From: Herbiconiux ginsengi
GTDB lineage: Bacteria; Actinomycetota; Actinomycetes; Actinomycetales; Microbacteriaceae
DNA: 64,000 nucleotides
Direction: 5' to 3'
Assembly: GCF_900107435.1 (NCBI RefSeq)
Contig: NZ_FNPZ01000004.1
Span: forward strand, 124,001-188,000
A program made the translations under genes and the position numbers. Below the pieces are notes generated by a model. It ran no database searches, was not told the origin of the DNA, and was given only the letters and a program-made list of their open reading frames with translations. Within the stretch, counting starts at the first letter, position 1. Every line of letters begins with the position of its first letter. Shown piece after piece: positions 44,368 to 53,441 of the stretch.

Positions 44368-45969
44368 TCAGAGCGGAATGTTCCCATGCTTCTTGGGCGG
44401 CAGCGAGGCCCGCTTGGTCTTCAGGGCCCGCAGCGCCTTCGTGACCGCGACCCGGGTGGCCGCCGGCTCGATCACCCCGTCGAGCTCGCCGCGCTCCGCC
44501 GCGAGGAAGGGCGACGCGACGTTGTAGGTGTACTCGTTCGCGAGTTTCGTGCGCACGGCCGCGACGTCCTCGCCCGCTTCCTCGGCCCGCTTGATCTCGC
44601 CCCGGTACAGGATGTTCACCGCGCCTTGCCCGCCCATCACGGCGATCTCCGCGGTCGGCCAGGCCAGGTTCATGTCGGCGCCCAGCTGCTTCGAGCCCAT
44701 CACGATGTACGCCCCGCCGTAGGCCTTGCGCAGGATGACGGTGACGAGCGGCACGGTGGCCTCGGCGTAGGCGTAGAGCAACTTCGCGCCGCGGCGGATG
44801 ACACCGGTCCACTCCTGGTCGGTGCCCGGCAGGTATCCGGGCACGTCGACGAGGGTGAGGATCGGGATGGAGAACGCGTCGCAGAACCGCACGAACCGGG
44901 CGGCCTTCTCACCGGCCTCGATGTTGAGGGTGCCGGCCATGGCGCTCGGCTGGTTGGCCACGATGCCGATCGAGCGGCCTTCGATGCGCGCGAAGCCCAC
45001 CACGATGTTGGGGGCGTAGAGCGGCTGGGTCTCGAGGAACTCGCCGTCGTCGACCAGGTGCTCGATCACGGTGTGCACGTCGTAGGGCTGGTTCGGGCTG
45101 TCGGGCACGATCGTGTTCAACTTGCGGTCGGCATCCGTGATCTCGAGCTCGACGTTCGAGTCGTAGACCGGCAGCTCGGCCAGGTTGTTGTCGGGCAGGT
45201 AGCTGAGCAGGGCGCGGGCGTAGTCGAGCGCGTCGTCCTCATCGCTGGCGAGGAAGTGCGAGACGCCCGAGACCTTGTTGTGCGTGAGCGCGCCGCCGAG
45301 CTCCTCCATACCGACGTCTTCGCCGGTGACGGTCTTGATGACATCCGGTCCGGTGACGAACATCTGGCTGGTCTTGTCGACCATGATGACGAAGTCGGTG
45401 AGGGCGGGGGAGTAGACCGCACCACCGGCTGCCGGCCCCATGATGATCGAGATCTGCGGGATGACGCCCGAGGCGGCCGTGTTGCGACGGAAGATCTCGC
45501 CGTACTTGCCGAGCGCCACGACACCCTCCTGGATGCGCGCACCGCCCGAGTCGAGCATGCCGATGATTGGCACGCCGGTCTTGAGCGCGAGATCCATCAC
45601 CTTGATGATCTTCTCGCCGGCCACCTCGCCGAGCGAGCCGCCGAAGATGGTGAAGTCCTGCGCATAGACGGCGACCTGGCGGCCGTGGATGGTGCCGGTT
45701 CCGGTGACCACCGCGTCGCCGTAGGGCCGCGACTTCTCCATGCCGAAGGCGTGGGTGCGGTGCCGCACGAACTCGTCGATCTCCACGAAGGAGCCGTGGT
45801 CGAGCAACTGCTCGATGCGCTCGCGGGCGGTCTTCTTGCCGCGCTTGTGCTGCTTCTCGATGGCAGCTTCGCCCGATGCCGTCACGGCCTCGTGATAGCG
45901 GTTCTTGAGGTCGGCCAGCTTGCCCGCCGTGGTGTACATGTCGGGCTCGGTCGTCAGATCGTCGGTCAC
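44368..45969 (-). CDS. accD: Acyl-CoA carboxylase beta subunit (carboxyltransferase)
   Basis: A 533-residue propionyl/acetyl-CoA carboxyltransferase of the PccB/AccD5 type. [17 protein letters not shown] near the start, [25 protein letters not shown] (first oxyanion hole), [12 protein letters not shown], and the second half with [13 protein letters not shown] and [19 protein letters not shown], ending in the conserved KHGNIPL. It transfers CO2 from biotin on AccA to acyl-CoA. GTG at 45969 lies 7 nt from TAGAGT on the minus strand, which decides this start over the GTG at 45978. Divergent from birA, whose product biotinylates AccA. Confidence 0.95.
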   Translation of the reverse strand: MTDDLTTEPDMYTTAGKLADLKNRYHEAVTASGEAAIEKQHKRGKKTARERIEQLLDHGSFVEIDEFVRHRTHAFGMEKSRPYGDAVVTGTGTIHGRQVAVYAQDFTIFGGSLGEVAGEKIIKVMDLALKTGVPIIGMLDSGGARIQEGVVALGKYGEIFRRNTAASGVIPQISIIMGPAAGGAVYSPALTDFVIMVDKTSQMFVTGPDVIKTVTGEDVGMEELGGALTHNKVSGVSHFLASDEDDALDYARALLSYLPDNNLAELPVYDSNVELEITDADRKLNTIVPDSPNQPYDVHTVIEHLVDDGEFLETQPLYAPNIVVGFARIEGRSIGIVANQPSAMAGTLNIEAGEKAARFVRFCDAFSIPILTLVDVPGYLPGTDQEWTGVIRRGAKLLYAYAEATVPLVTVILRKAYGGAYIVMGSKQLGADMNLAWPTAEIAVMGGQGAVNILYRGEIKRAEEAGEDVAAVRTKLANEYTYNVASPFLAAERGELDGVIEPAATRVAVTKALRALKTKRASLPPKKHGNIPL

Positions 45970-45976
45970 GCCGTTC

Positions 45977-45982
45977 ACTCTA
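45977..45982 (-). promoter_or_regulatory. Leaderless -10 box for accD
   Basis: TAGAGT on the minus strand, 7 nt before the GTG at 45969. The 139-nt spacer to birA holds promoters for both directions. Confidence 0.6.
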
Positions 45983-46096
45983 CCGGCCAGCCCTCGGCGC
46001 TTCCCGTTGACGAATGCGACAAATGCGGGCAGGGCTCTTGTGCGTGCCTGACCCGCCGCAGGTGCGCCGTCCAGGCCACGGCCGCCCGTCGTCCGG

Positions 46097-46102
46097 TAGC
46101 TT
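46097..46102 (+). promoter_or_regulatory. Leaderless -10 box for birA
   Basis: TAGCTT, 6 nt before the ATG at 46109. Confidence 0.6.
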
Positions 46103-46108
46103 GGCCGC

Positions 46109-46990
46109 ATGGAAAAGCCCGCGCCGCCGCCTGCTCTGCCGCTCTCCCGCGCCGTCGCCCCGCGGCTGGAATGGATGTCGCAGGCCGGGTCCACGAACGA
46201 CGTGCTGGTGATGGCGGCCACCGGGCCCTCGGCGGCGGACTGGCCGGATCTCGCGGTGATCGCGACCGACAACCAGGTGCACGGGCGTGGGCGCCTCGGC
46301 CGGGTCTGGACAGCGCCCCCCGGCCGCACTCTCGCGGTCTCGGTGCTGTTGCGGCCGCGGGGCGCATCCGGCGATCCGGTGCCGCTCGAGCGCTACGGGA
46401 TGCTGCCGCTGCTGGCCGGGGTGGCGATGGCCAGGGTGGTCGGAGGACTGGTCGAGACGGCGCGCATCCACTCGGCCCATCGGTTGGCCAAGGTGGGAGT
46501 GAGCCTGAAGTGGCCCAACGACGTGCTGATCGGCGAGCGGAAAGTCTGCGGCATCCTCGGCGAGATGCTGCCGGGAGGGCAGGGGCTCGTGATCGGAGCG
46601 GGCGTGAACCTCACCCTCAGCGCGGAGGAGCTGCCGACGCCCACCTCGACGTCTCTGCTGGTGGCGGGGGTGGAGCATCCGTCGCCCGACGCCGTGCTCG
46701 CCGGCTACCTCCGCGACCTCGGTACGCTCTACGAACGGTGGTGCGCCGCCGACGGCGACGGCGTGGCGAGCGGGTTGCTCGACGAGGTGGCGCGGGTCAC
46801 CGGCACGCTCGGCCGGGCCGTGCGGGTGGAACTGCCGGGCGGGGAGTTCCGCACAGGGGTCGCCCGGGGCGTCGACGAGACCGGGCGACTGATCGTCGAC
46901 GACTCCGACGGGGGCGCGCCGTTGGTGGTCTCGGCGGGCGATGTGACGCATCTCCGGCACGACGACCAAGGAAACGGGGAAACCCGGTAA
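46109..46990 (+). CDS. birA: Biotin-[acetyl-CoA-carboxylase] ligase
   Basis: A 293-residue biotin protein ligase without an N-terminal DNA-binding domain. Motifs are [28 protein letters not shown] (the GRGRxGR biotinyl-AMP loop), [18 protein letters not shown] and VIGAGVNL, with a C-terminal SH3-like domain ([11 protein letters not shown]...[10 protein letters not shown]). It activates biotin and attaches it to K562 of AccA. Its place beside accD makes functional sense. The stop lies 12 nt before the PH-domain gene. Confidence 0.93.
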   Translation: MEKPAPPPALPLSRAVAPRLEWMSQAGSTNDVLVMAATGPSAADWPDLAVIATDNQVHGRGRLGRVWTAPPGRTLAVSVLLRPRGASGDPVPLERYGMLPLLAGVAMARVVGGLVETARIHSAHRLAKVGVSLKWPNDVLIGERKVCGILGEMLPGGQGLVIGAGVNLTLSAEELPTPTSTSLLVAGVEHPSPDAVLAGYLRDLGTLYERWCAADGDGVASGLLDEVARVTGTLGRAVRVELPGGEFRTGVARGVDETGRLIVDDSDGGAPLVVSAGDVTHLRHDDQGNGETR

Positions 46991-47002
46991 AGAATGGGGC
47001 GT

Positions 47003-47740
47003 ATGGCCAGGCGCACCGACGAGACGGACTCCTTCACCTCCGTCGTGCGCGGGCCGAGCCCGGTTTCGGCGCCGGGCTCGGCGCCGGGCGCGTCGCAGCC
47101 GCCACGGGCCGGGAGGCGCGGCGCCAAGCCGGGACAAGGTGACGGCACCTACCCGCCCGGGGCGGGCTCTTCGCGCAGCGATCCCTCCGCGACCGAGCGT
47201 TTCGGCTGGGGCGCGGCGAACGCCGGCCTGGATGCCGCCGGATACACCACCTCGGTCGAACCACTGCGCCCCACGGCCCCCGAGACCATACTGCTGCGCA
47301 CCCGTCCGCACGCGCGCCGGCTCACCATCCCGGTTCTCGTGCTCTTCGCCACCGTCACCGCCTTCGGCTACTTCGGCGGCCGTTTCGCTGAGGAGTGGCA
47401 GAACTGGGGTGCTCTCGGCTTGGCCTCCGCCCTCGTCTTCTTCGTGACCCTGCTGCCCTTCCTGGCCTGGCTCGGCCACCGCTACACGGTCACCTCGCGT
47501 CGCATCATCGCGCGTCGCGGCATCCTCGTGCGCCAGCGACAGGATGTCTACCTCGCCCGGGTGACGGATGTGCGCCTCCGCCGCACCCCCCTCCAGGCCG
47601 CATTCGCGTCGGGCGACGTGCGGGTCATCGCCGGCCCCGACCTCACCCTCGTGCTCCACGACGTGCCCTCGGCCCGTCTCGTGGCCGACCTCCTCGGCGA
47701 TCTCACGGAGCACCCCACCCCGGCGTCGCACCTCCCCTGA
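47003..47740 (+). CDS. Bacterial PH-domain (bPH2) membrane protein
   Basis: A 245-residue protein. A polar tail (1-85, Ala/Pro/Gly-rich) precedes two membrane helices (about 105-155) and a bPH2 domain (YTVTSRRIIARRGILVRQRQDVYLARVTDVRLRRTPLQ). Function in this family is unknown, with a scaffold or membrane-stress role suspected. Two starts are possible: ATG at 46994 or at 47003. The box AAGAAT/TAAAGAAT ends 7 nt before 47003, so 47003 is preferred. birA-PH-purK-purE is a recurrent order in this bacterial group. Confidence 0.85.
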   Translation: MARRTDETDSFTSVVRGPSPVSAPGSAPGASQPPRAGRRGAKPGQGDGTYPPGAGSSRSDPSATERFGWGAANAGLDAAGYTTSVEPLRPTAPETILLRTRPHARRLTIPVLVLFATVTAFGYFGGRFAEEWQNWGALGLASALVFFVTLLPFLAWLGHRYTVTSRRIIARRGILVRQRQDVYLARVTDVRLRRTPLQAAFASGDVRVIAGPDLTLVLHDVPSARLVADLLGDLTEHPTPASHLP

Positions 47741-47829
47741 CTCCGGGTTCCGTCTGCGTTGGGCTGCGAAACGGGGGTACCGATCCGCCCCTTCCGGGCT
47801 CGCCCGGCCTTCGGCTGGGCGGGCCCTTA

Positions 47830-47942
47830 TTGCTCGCGCCGCCGCTTCTGCGGCGCGAGGCGACATGTTCGGGTGAGGTCGCTGACGCGGCCTCGCCCTC
47901 ACCCTGGGTTGGCTGAGCGCGGCCTGCAGCCTGCGATCTCGA
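47830..47942. repeat. Intergenic element B copy 2: conserved hairpin
   Basis: Within the gene-free 47741-47956 spacer. A perfect 10-bp hairpin (47833-47842 with 47850-47859) has the same CGCTTCT loop as copy 1, but two stem pairs are changed in a compensatory way. It is followed by GGCGACATGTTCGGGTG and one copy of the 50-bp unit (CTCACCCTGGGT...GAGCGCGGCC). A further G/C hairpin (GGGCTCGCCC/GGCTGGGCGGGCCC, 47797-47825) precedes it. Confidence 0.8.
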
Positions 47943-47956
47943 TAAGGAGCCATGGG

Positions 47957-47962
47957 TAAGCT
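47957..47962 (+). promoter_or_regulatory. Leaderless -10 box for purK
   Basis: TAAGCT, 6 nt before the GTG at 47969. No Shine-Dalgarno sequence precedes that GTG; an AAGGAG at 47944 lies before a different ATG that opens a six-codon frame. Confidence 0.55.
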
Positions 47963-47968
47963 GAAATC

Positions 47969-49111
47969 GTGACTTTCGTAGTGGGCGTGGTGGGCGGCGG
48001 ACAACTGGCGCGGATGATGATTCCGCCCGCGGTGGAGCTCGGGGTCGAGATCCGGGTGCTGGCCGAAGCCGAGGGGATGTCGGCCGCTCTCGCGGCGACA
48101 GCCGTGGGCGACTACACCGACCTCGAGACGGTGCGGGCGTTCGCGCGCGATGTCGACGTGCTCACGTTCGATCATGAGCACGTGCCCCAGGCGGTGCTGC
48201 GTGCCCTGGTGGCCGACGGCGTGCAGGTGCACCCCGGCCCGGATGCGCTGCAGTACGCCCAAGACAAGCTGCGGATGCGCGAACGGCTCGGCAAGCTCGG
48301 CATCCCGATGCCCGACTGGGCGCGCGTCGAGAATGCCGAGCAGCTCGACGACTTCATCGCCGAGCACGGCGGCCGGGCGGTCGTGAAGACGGCCCGCGGC
48401 GGCTACGACGGCAAGGGCGTGCGCGTCGTCACGGCTGCTGCCCAGGTGGAGGAGTGGTTCCTCGCCCTCGATCAAGACGGCGGTCCGGATGCCGGAGCAC
48501 TGCTCGCCGAGGAACTCGTCGACTTCCGGCGCGAACTCTCGCAGCTCGTCGCCCGCCGCCCGAGCGGCGACGTCACGCTCTGGCCGGTCGTCGAGTCGAT
48601 CCAGAAAGACGGTGTCTGCGCCGAGGTGATCGCACCGGCCCTTGGATCCGCCGGCAAAGTGGCCGAGATGGCCGCGCAGATCGGCACCACCATCGCCGCC
48701 GAGCTCGGCGTCACCGGCGTGCTCGCGGTCGAGCTCTTCGAGACGACGGATGAGCGCATCCTGGTGAACGAGCTGGCCATGCGCCCGCACAACACCGGTC
48801 ACTGGACCATCGACGGCTCCACCACGAGCCAGTTCGAGCAGCACCTGCGGGCGGTGCTCGATCTGCCGTTCGGTGCGACCGGCCACCGCGACCCCTGGTC
48901 GGTGATGGTGAACATCCTGGGCGGACCCGTCGAGAAGTCGCTCGACGAAGCGACCACCCTGGCGATGGCCGATCACCCGGCCGCGAAGATCCACCTCTAC
49001 GGCAAGGAGCCCCGCCCGGGCCGCAAGATCGGTCACGTCACGACCGGCGGCGAGGAGCTCGACGAGGTTGTGTTCCAGGCGCGCGCCGCTGCGGCCTTCT
49101 TCCAGGACTGA
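47969..49111 (+). CDS. purK: 5-(carboxyamino)imidazole ribonucleotide synthase
   Basis: A 380-residue ATP-grasp enzyme of de novo purine synthesis that makes N5-CAIR from AIR, bicarbonate and ATP. N-terminal [60 protein letters not shown] and [26 protein letters not shown] are all family motifs. A GTG start with leaderless spacing. purE follows 17 nt later and carries out the next step. Confidence 0.96.
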   Translation: MTFVVGVVGGGQLARMMIPPAVELGVEIRVLAEAEGMSAALAATAVGDYTDLETVRAFARDVDVLTFDHEHVPQAVLRALVADGVQVHPGPDALQYAQDKLRMRERLGKLGIPMPDWARVENAEQLDDFIAEHGGRAVVKTARGGYDGKGVRVVTAAAQVEEWFLALDQDGGPDAGALLAEELVDFRRELSQLVARRPSGDVTLWPVVESIQKDGVCAEVIAPALGSAGKVAEMAAQIGTTIAAELGVTGVLAVELFETTDERILVNELAMRPHNTGHWTIDGSTTSQFEQHLRAVLDLPFGATGHRDPWSVMVNILGGPVEKSLDEATTLAMADHPAAKIHLYGKEPRPGRKIGHVTTGGEELDEVVFQARAAAAFFQD

Positions 49112-49128
49112 CATTTACCATTGGGCCT

Positions 49129-49629
49129 ATGCCCGAACTGAACCCCGTCGTGGGCGTCGTCATGGGGTCGGATTCCGACTTCACCGTCATGAGCGATGCC
49201 GTGCAGGTGCTCGCCGACTTCGGCGTGCCCTACGAGGTGCAGGTCGTCTCGGCACATCGCACTCCCGAGAAGATGATCGCCTACGGGAAGTCCGCTCGCG
49301 AGCGCGGTCTGAAGGTGATCATCGCCGGAGCGGGCGGGGCGGCGCACCTGCCGGGCATGCTGGCATCCGTCACCACGCTCCCCGTCGTCGGTGTCCCCGT
49401 TCCGCTGTCGAGGCTCGACGGCCTCGACTCGCTTCTCTCGATCGTGCAGATGCCCGCCGGCATCCCGGTCGCCACCGTCTCGATCGGCGGCGCGAAGAAC
49501 GCCGCGCTCATCGCTGTCAGCATCTTGTCGACTTCGGATGATGGGCTTGCCGTCAAGCTCTCCACCTACCGCACCGAGCTCAGCGAGCTCGTCGAACGCA
49601 AGAACACGGACCTCCAAGCCCGCCTATGA
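49129..49629 (+). CDS. purE: N5-carboxyaminoimidazole ribonucleotide mutase
   Basis: A 166-residue class I PurE that rearranges N5-CAIR to [17 protein letters not shown] (phosphate loop), [11 protein letters not shown] (catalytic His) and [16 protein letters not shown] are diagnostic. TACCAT (49116-49121) lies 7 nt before the ATG, so it can also be made from its own leaderless transcript. The stop overlaps the LCP gene start (ATGA). Confidence 0.96.
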   Translation: MPELNPVVGVVMGSDSDFTVMSDAVQVLADFGVPYEVQVVSAHRTPEKMIAYGKSARERGLKVIIAGAGGAAHLPGMLASVTTLPVVGVPVPLSRLDGLDSLLSIVQMPAGIPVATVSIGGAKNAALIAVSILSTSDDGLAVKLSTYRTELSELVERKNTDLQARL

Positions 49630-50999
49630 CCGCCTCCACCGCGAATTCCACCGCCAGCCCCATCCGCTACCCGGACGTCTCCTCACAGAAGGCGATGACC
49701 GTGCGGGGCTGGTGGCTCGTGGTGCTCAATTTCCTCATCCCGGGCTCCGCCCAGGTGCTCGCCGGCAGCCGCAAGCTCGGCCGGTTCGGGCTGTACTTCA
49801 CGTTCGCGATGTGGATCATGGCGATCATCGGCATCGTCATCTACTTCATCTGGCCGCAGGTCATCTTCTCCATCGCCACGAATCCGCTGCCGCTCGGCGC
49901 GGTGCAGGTGGTGCTGCTGGCGTATGCGGTCCTCTGGATCATCCTGACGCTCGACACCCTGCGGCTCGTGCGACTGGTGCGCGTCGGAACCCGGGCGCGA
50001 CCGGCGCTCGCGCTGTTCTCGGTGCTTCTGCTCGTCGTGGCCTCGGGAGGTGCGGCCGCGGGTGCCTATTACGCGAATGTCGCACAGGGCGGCCTGAACG
50101 CCGTGTTCTCGGCCCAGGCCGCAGCCGAGCCACCGATCGACGGGCGCTACAACATCCTGCTGCTCGGTGGCGACGCCGGTCCCGACCGCGACGGCATGCG
50201 CCCCGACAGCATGACGGTGGTGTCGATCGAGGCCGACACCGGGCGCGCCACGATGATCGGCGTGCCGCGCGACCTGCAGAACGTGCCGCTGGTGGCCGAT
50301 TCGCCTCTGATCGGCAGCGATTACGCGCCCGACGGCAGCTACGACTGCGGCAGCGACTGCCAGATCAGCTTCCTCTACCCGCGCGTGATGGCCTTCGACC
50401 CCGACATGTATCCGAACGCCGAGGCCGAGGGCTCGAACTCCGGTGTCGAGGCCACGAAGGATGCGATCGAGGGCGCGCTCGGCATCACCATCCAGTACTA
50501 CGTGATGATCGACATGCAGGGCTTCTCCGACCTCATCGACGCGCTCGGCGGAGTGGACATCAACGTCACCGAAGCGCTGCCCATGGGCGGCGACGAAGAC
50601 GGCAACGAGATCGAGGGCTGGATCTGGCCCGGCGAGCAGCACATGAACGGCTACACGGCCCTCTGGTATGCCCGCTCCCGCCACACCACCAGTGACTACG
50701 ACCGGATGGAGCGTCAGGGCGAACTGCAGAAAGCCATCCTGCAGCAGTTCCAGCCGGTGAACGTGCTGACGAAGTTCCAGGGCATCGTGCAGGCGGGCAC
50801 GCAGGTCGTGCAGACCGACATCCCGCAGTCGACTCTCTCCTACTTCATCGACCTGGCCCTCAAGACCAAAGACCTCCCGATCGACCGCATCGACCTGACG
50901 CCGCCGCTGATCGACCCGGAAGACCCGGACTGGGACACCGTGCGCTCCACGGTCGCGAACGCCCTGGTTCTCTCGACGGCGACCGACACCGCCGGCTGA
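49626..50999 (+). CDS. LytR-CpsA-Psr (LCP) family phosphotransferase
   Basis: A 457-residue LCP protein that attaches glycopolymers to peptidoglycan. Three or four membrane helices (about 25-150) are more than the single anchor of classical LCPs. The extracellular domain starts [25 protein letters not shown], with arginine/aspartate ligands for pyrophosphate lipid ([27 protein letters not shown]). Translation is coupled to purE by a 4-nt overlap. Together with the rhamnose and glycosyltransferase genes downstream it points to assembly of a wall polysaccharide. Confidence 0.92.
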   Translation: MTASTANSTASPIRYPDVSSQKAMTVRGWWLVVLNFLIPGSAQVLAGSRKLGRFGLYFTFAMWIMAIIGIVIYFIWPQVIFSIATNPLPLGAVQVVLLAYAVLWIILTLDTLRLVRLVRVGTRARPALALFSVLLLVVASGGAAAGAYYANVAQGGLNAVFSAQAAAEPPIDGRYNILLLGGDAGPDRDGMRPDSMTVVSIEADTGRATMIGVPRDLQNVPLVADSPLIGSDYAPDGSYDCGSDCQISFLYPRVMAFDPDMYPNAEAEGSNSGVEATKDAIEGALGITIQYYVMIDMQGFSDLIDALGGVDINVTEALPMGGDEDGNEIEGWIWPGEQHMNGYTALWYARSRHTTSDYDRMERQGELQKAILQQFQPVNVLTKFQGIVQAGTQVVQTDIPQSTLSYFIDLALKTKDLPIDRIDLTPPLIDPEDPDWDTVRSTVANALVLSTATDTAG

Positions 51000-51005
51000 C
51001 CTTCG

Positions 51006-51076
51006 CCAGCTCTCCTAGATCCGTCACTTTCGGCCCATGGCGCGCTGGGAAGGGCCAAAAGTGACGGATCTGGCGA
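51006..51076. repeat. Palindrome between convergent LCP and CWB2 genes
   Basis: Inner arms 51018-51037 and 51053-51072 (20 nt, one mismatch, AGATCCGTCACTTTCGGCCC), with outer CGCCAG (51006-51011) and CTGGCG (51071-51076). Likely a bidirectional terminator of the same class as the other convergent palindromes. Confidence 0.85.
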
Positions 51077-51098
51077 GGCGGGCCGAGACCGCGTGTTC

Positions 51099-52145
51099 TT
51101 AGCCCAGACCTCGCAGGTAGGCGTGGAGGGCATCCATCACACCCTGGGAGATGGTGTTGGGGCCGCCCAACACTTCGATGCGCATCGGATCGAGGCGCTT
51201 CAGCTCCGTCGCGACGGTGGCGGGGATGCTGTCGCGAGTCACGAGGAGCACCGGACTTCCCGCGGCGATCGCAGCCGCCGATCCGGACAATGCGTCAGGG
51301 AAGACCTCTCCGGATGCGACGTACACGGTGGGGAGGGACGCACAGAACGCGTGCTCCGATGTCGCGGCGGAAACCCCGTAGCGATCCGCGCCATCAAATC
51401 TCGTCACGGCTGCGAAGGCGCTGAGCTCGTTCACCACGGAGTCGCTGACTGTGGCGGGGCCACCGACCACGACGATGTCCTCCAGGGCGGTGTCTTCGCG
51501 GATCACGTCGAGCGTCGCGTCGGGAACCCCGTCCTTGGTGGTCAGCAGCACCGGAACCCCCCAGTCGCCGGCAGCTGCCCCAGCCGAGAGAGCATCGGGG
51601 AACTTCTCTCCGGAGGCGACGTAGATGACGTCGCTCGCGGTGAACGCCCACCGAGCCACCTGTGCAGCCACCTCGTAACGGTCGGCGCCACCGAATCGGG
51701 AGACCGTGCCGGGCAAGAACTGCAGGGACCGCTCGAGCGCTGCCGAAATCGAGGCGGTGCCGCCCAGGATGATGATCTCGCTCGGAGCGAGCCGCACGAT
51801 CTCATCGAGAACGACCTTCGGCACGGTGTCCTTCGGAACGAGCAGGACGGGGGCGTCTTTGACGCCGGCAGCTGCAGACGCTGAGAGGGCGTCCGCAAAG
51901 CCCGTGCCCGAAGCGAGGAAGACCAAGTTCGACCCGGCGGGATGACTCTTCTGGGACGCGTGAACCGCGACCTCGTAGCGGTCGGCACCCCCGATGCGCT
52001 CCACGGTCGGCGGGGTGGTTTCGGTATCGCGGCAAATCTTCACGCGCACTTCTTCAGTCGGTGCCGCTGCGGCCGCGGTTGGCGCGATCAACAGGGCCAT
52101 CACCATGAAGGCGGCACCTGTCATTGCAGTTCGAGCAAGTCTCAT
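51099..52145 (-). CDS. Secreted cell-wall-binding protein with three CWB2 repeats
   Basis: A 348-residue secreted protein. A signal peptide (1-about 27, MVMALLIAPTAAAAAP) is followed by three cell-wall-binding repeat 2 units, each starting GGADRYEVA or DGADRYGVS and containing VYVASGEVFPDALS and ILGGTASIS type segments, ending at the C-terminus. There is no extra catalytic domain. It likely sits on secondary wall polymers. TACGAT lies 6 nt before the ATG, giving a leaderless start. The local spacer is AT-rich compared with the rest of the window. Confidence 0.9.
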   Translation of the reverse strand: MRLARTAMTGAAFMVMALLIAPTAAAAAPTEEVRVKICRDTETTPPTVERIGGADRYEVAVHASQKSHPAGSNLVFLASGTGFADALSASAAAGVKDAPVLLVPKDTVPKVVLDEIVRLAPSEIIILGGTASISAALERSLQFLPGTVSRFGGADRYEVAAQVARWAFTASDVIYVASGEKFPDALSAGAAAGDWGVPVLLTTKDGVPDATLDVIREDTALEDIVVVGGPATVSDSVVNELSAFAAVTRFDGADRYGVSAATSEHAFCASLPTVYVASGEVFPDALSGSAAAIAAGSPVLLVTRDSIPATVATELKRLDPMRIEVLGGPNTISQGVMDALHAYLRGLG

Positions 52146-52230
52146 ATACGCATCGTATACGAATAATCCTCAGATAACTCTAATCTCGTCCGGCGACGCG
52201 ACCCTGTGCTGCCTTCGACTCGTGCGTCGG

Positions 52231-52282
52231 ATCGCCAAGACACGCCGCAACCCGTTCGGCCGTTACGGCGTGTCTTGGCGAT
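52231..52282. repeat. Palindrome upstream of the CWB2 gene and downstream of the rhamnose genes
   Basis: Perfect 17-bp arms 52231-52247 and 52266-52282 (ATCGCCAAGACACGCCG) around an 18-nt loop. It lies 20 nt past the stop of the minus-strand glycosyltransferase gene... that is, between the 5' end of the CWB2 gene and the 3' end of the glycosyltransferase, so it would end the rml transcript before it reaches the CWB2 gene. The rest of the 156-nt spacer is the CWB2 promoter. Confidence 0.85.
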
Positions 52283-52301
52283 TCGATGCGGTGGTAGCCA
52301 G

Positions 52302-53441
52302 CTAGAGGTCGGCGTGCAGCTGCCAGACCTTGTCGGCCGAGTCGCGCCAGGAGAAGGCGCGGGCGCGGTCGAGGCCCGAGATGGAGAGGCGGTTGCGGAG
52401 GGCGGCATCCGTGGTGACGGTGTGGATCGCATCCGCCAGCTGGCCCGGGAACTCGGCGGGGGTGGTGCGTTCGACGACGAAGCTCGACCCTGCCGCCACC
52501 TCGAGGAGGGCCGGCACGTCGGCGTGGATGACGGGAGTGCCGAACTTGAATGCTTCGACGAGCGGCAGGCCGAACCCCTCGGCCTGGCTCGGGTAGACGA
52601 AGACGGTGGCGCGCTCGATGGTCAGCGCGAGATCGCTGTCGCTGAGGAACCCGAGCACGTGGATACGTGACGCGTCGACCCCGGCGGCGGCGGCGACGGA
52701 GGCGACATCCACCTCACCCCAGCCCTCGGGCCCTGCGATGACCAGCGGCAGGTCGGCGACCGACGGCTCGGCCATGGCCTGGATCAGCGCCGCCAGTCCC
52801 TTGCGCGGCTCGAGCGTACCGACGGCGAGCACGTAGCGCTCGGGCAGGCCCAGGGTGGCCGCCCGTTCCCGCGGCACCAGGGGCAGCCGCAGCTCGTCGC
52901 TCACGGCGCCGCCGATCACGCGGATGCGGTCGCCGAAGTTGAAGTACTGCGAGAGCTCCTCCGCCACCGCGTGCGTCGGCACCACGATGGCATCCGCGTA
53001 GCGAGCGGCCCGCTTCGCCATCGCCTTGTGCCAGGTGACGCCGCGCGGGGTGAGCGTCTCCGGATGCGTCCACGGCACGACGTCGTGGATGGTCACCGCG
53101 GTCTGCGTGCCGAGTTCTTCGCGCCGGTCGTGTTTGCGCAGCGGGGCGAGCATGCTCGTGGCGTGCACCATTCCGCCGCCAGAGGAACCGATGATGCCGT
53201 GCTGCCAGGCCGCCGACAGCTCGCGCCGCGGCAGGGTGGCGCGATGCAGCGACGCGAGCCCCGGCAGCTTGTCGCGCACCTCGTCGGCGGTCTCCGACGG
53301 GACGGCCGAGATGATGCCCTCGACGTCGCAGTTACGCGGCGCGGTGGCGATCAACTGCCTGGTCAGTTCGAGCGTGTAACGACCGATACCGCCCGGTACG
53401 GGGGCGACCAGTTGGTCGATGATCACCCGCAGCGTGGCCAT
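52302..53441 (-). CDS. Family 1 (GT4-type) glycosyltransferase
   Basis: A 379-residue GT-B glycosyltransferase. N-terminal domain QLVAPVPGGIGRYTLEL (glycine loop), C-terminal domain with VGTLEPRKGLAALIQAM, VIAGPEGWGEV, FVYPSQAEGFGLPLVEAF (the E-x7-E motif) and TPVIHADVPALLEVAAGSS. The start codon overlaps the rmlD stop by 1 nt (TAATG), so it ends an rmlB-rmlD-GT operon. It may be a rhamnosyltransferase by context, though that is not visible in the sequence. Confidence 0.9.
   Translation of the reverse strand: MATLRVIIDQLVAPVPGGIGRYTLELTRQLIATAPRNCDVEGIISAVPSETADEVRDKLPGLASLHRATLPRRELSAAWQHGIIGSSGGGMVHATSMLAPLRKHDRREELGTQTAVTIHDVVPWTHPETLTPRGVTWHKAMAKRAARYADAIVVPTHAVAEELSQYFNFGDRIRVIGGAVSDELRLPLVPRERAATLGLPERYVLAVGTLEPRKGLAALIQAMAEPSVADLPLVIAGPEGWGEVDVASVAAAAGVDASRIHVLGFLSDSDLALTIERATVFVYPSQAEGFGLPLVEAFKFGTPVIHADVPALLEVAAGSSFVVERTTPAEFPGQLADAIHTVTTDAALRNRLSISGLDRARAFSWRDSADKVWQLHADL

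Noticed and set aside
45970-45978. Upstream GTG (45978) as accD start
   Set aside because: It overlaps the TAGAGT -10 box, whereas the GTG at 45969 lies 7 nt from it.
47952-47972. Six-codon leader peptide (ATG after AAGGAG) overlapping the purK start
   Set aside because: The same bases contain TAAGCT at the exact leaderless distance from the purK GTG, which explains the region without a leader peptide; coupling remains possible but is second choice.
45980-49114. Very long minus-strand open frame (over 1000 codons) opposite birA, PH-domain, purK
   Set aside because: It spans four unrelated plus-strand features and shows no protein family; it is open only because of GC bias.
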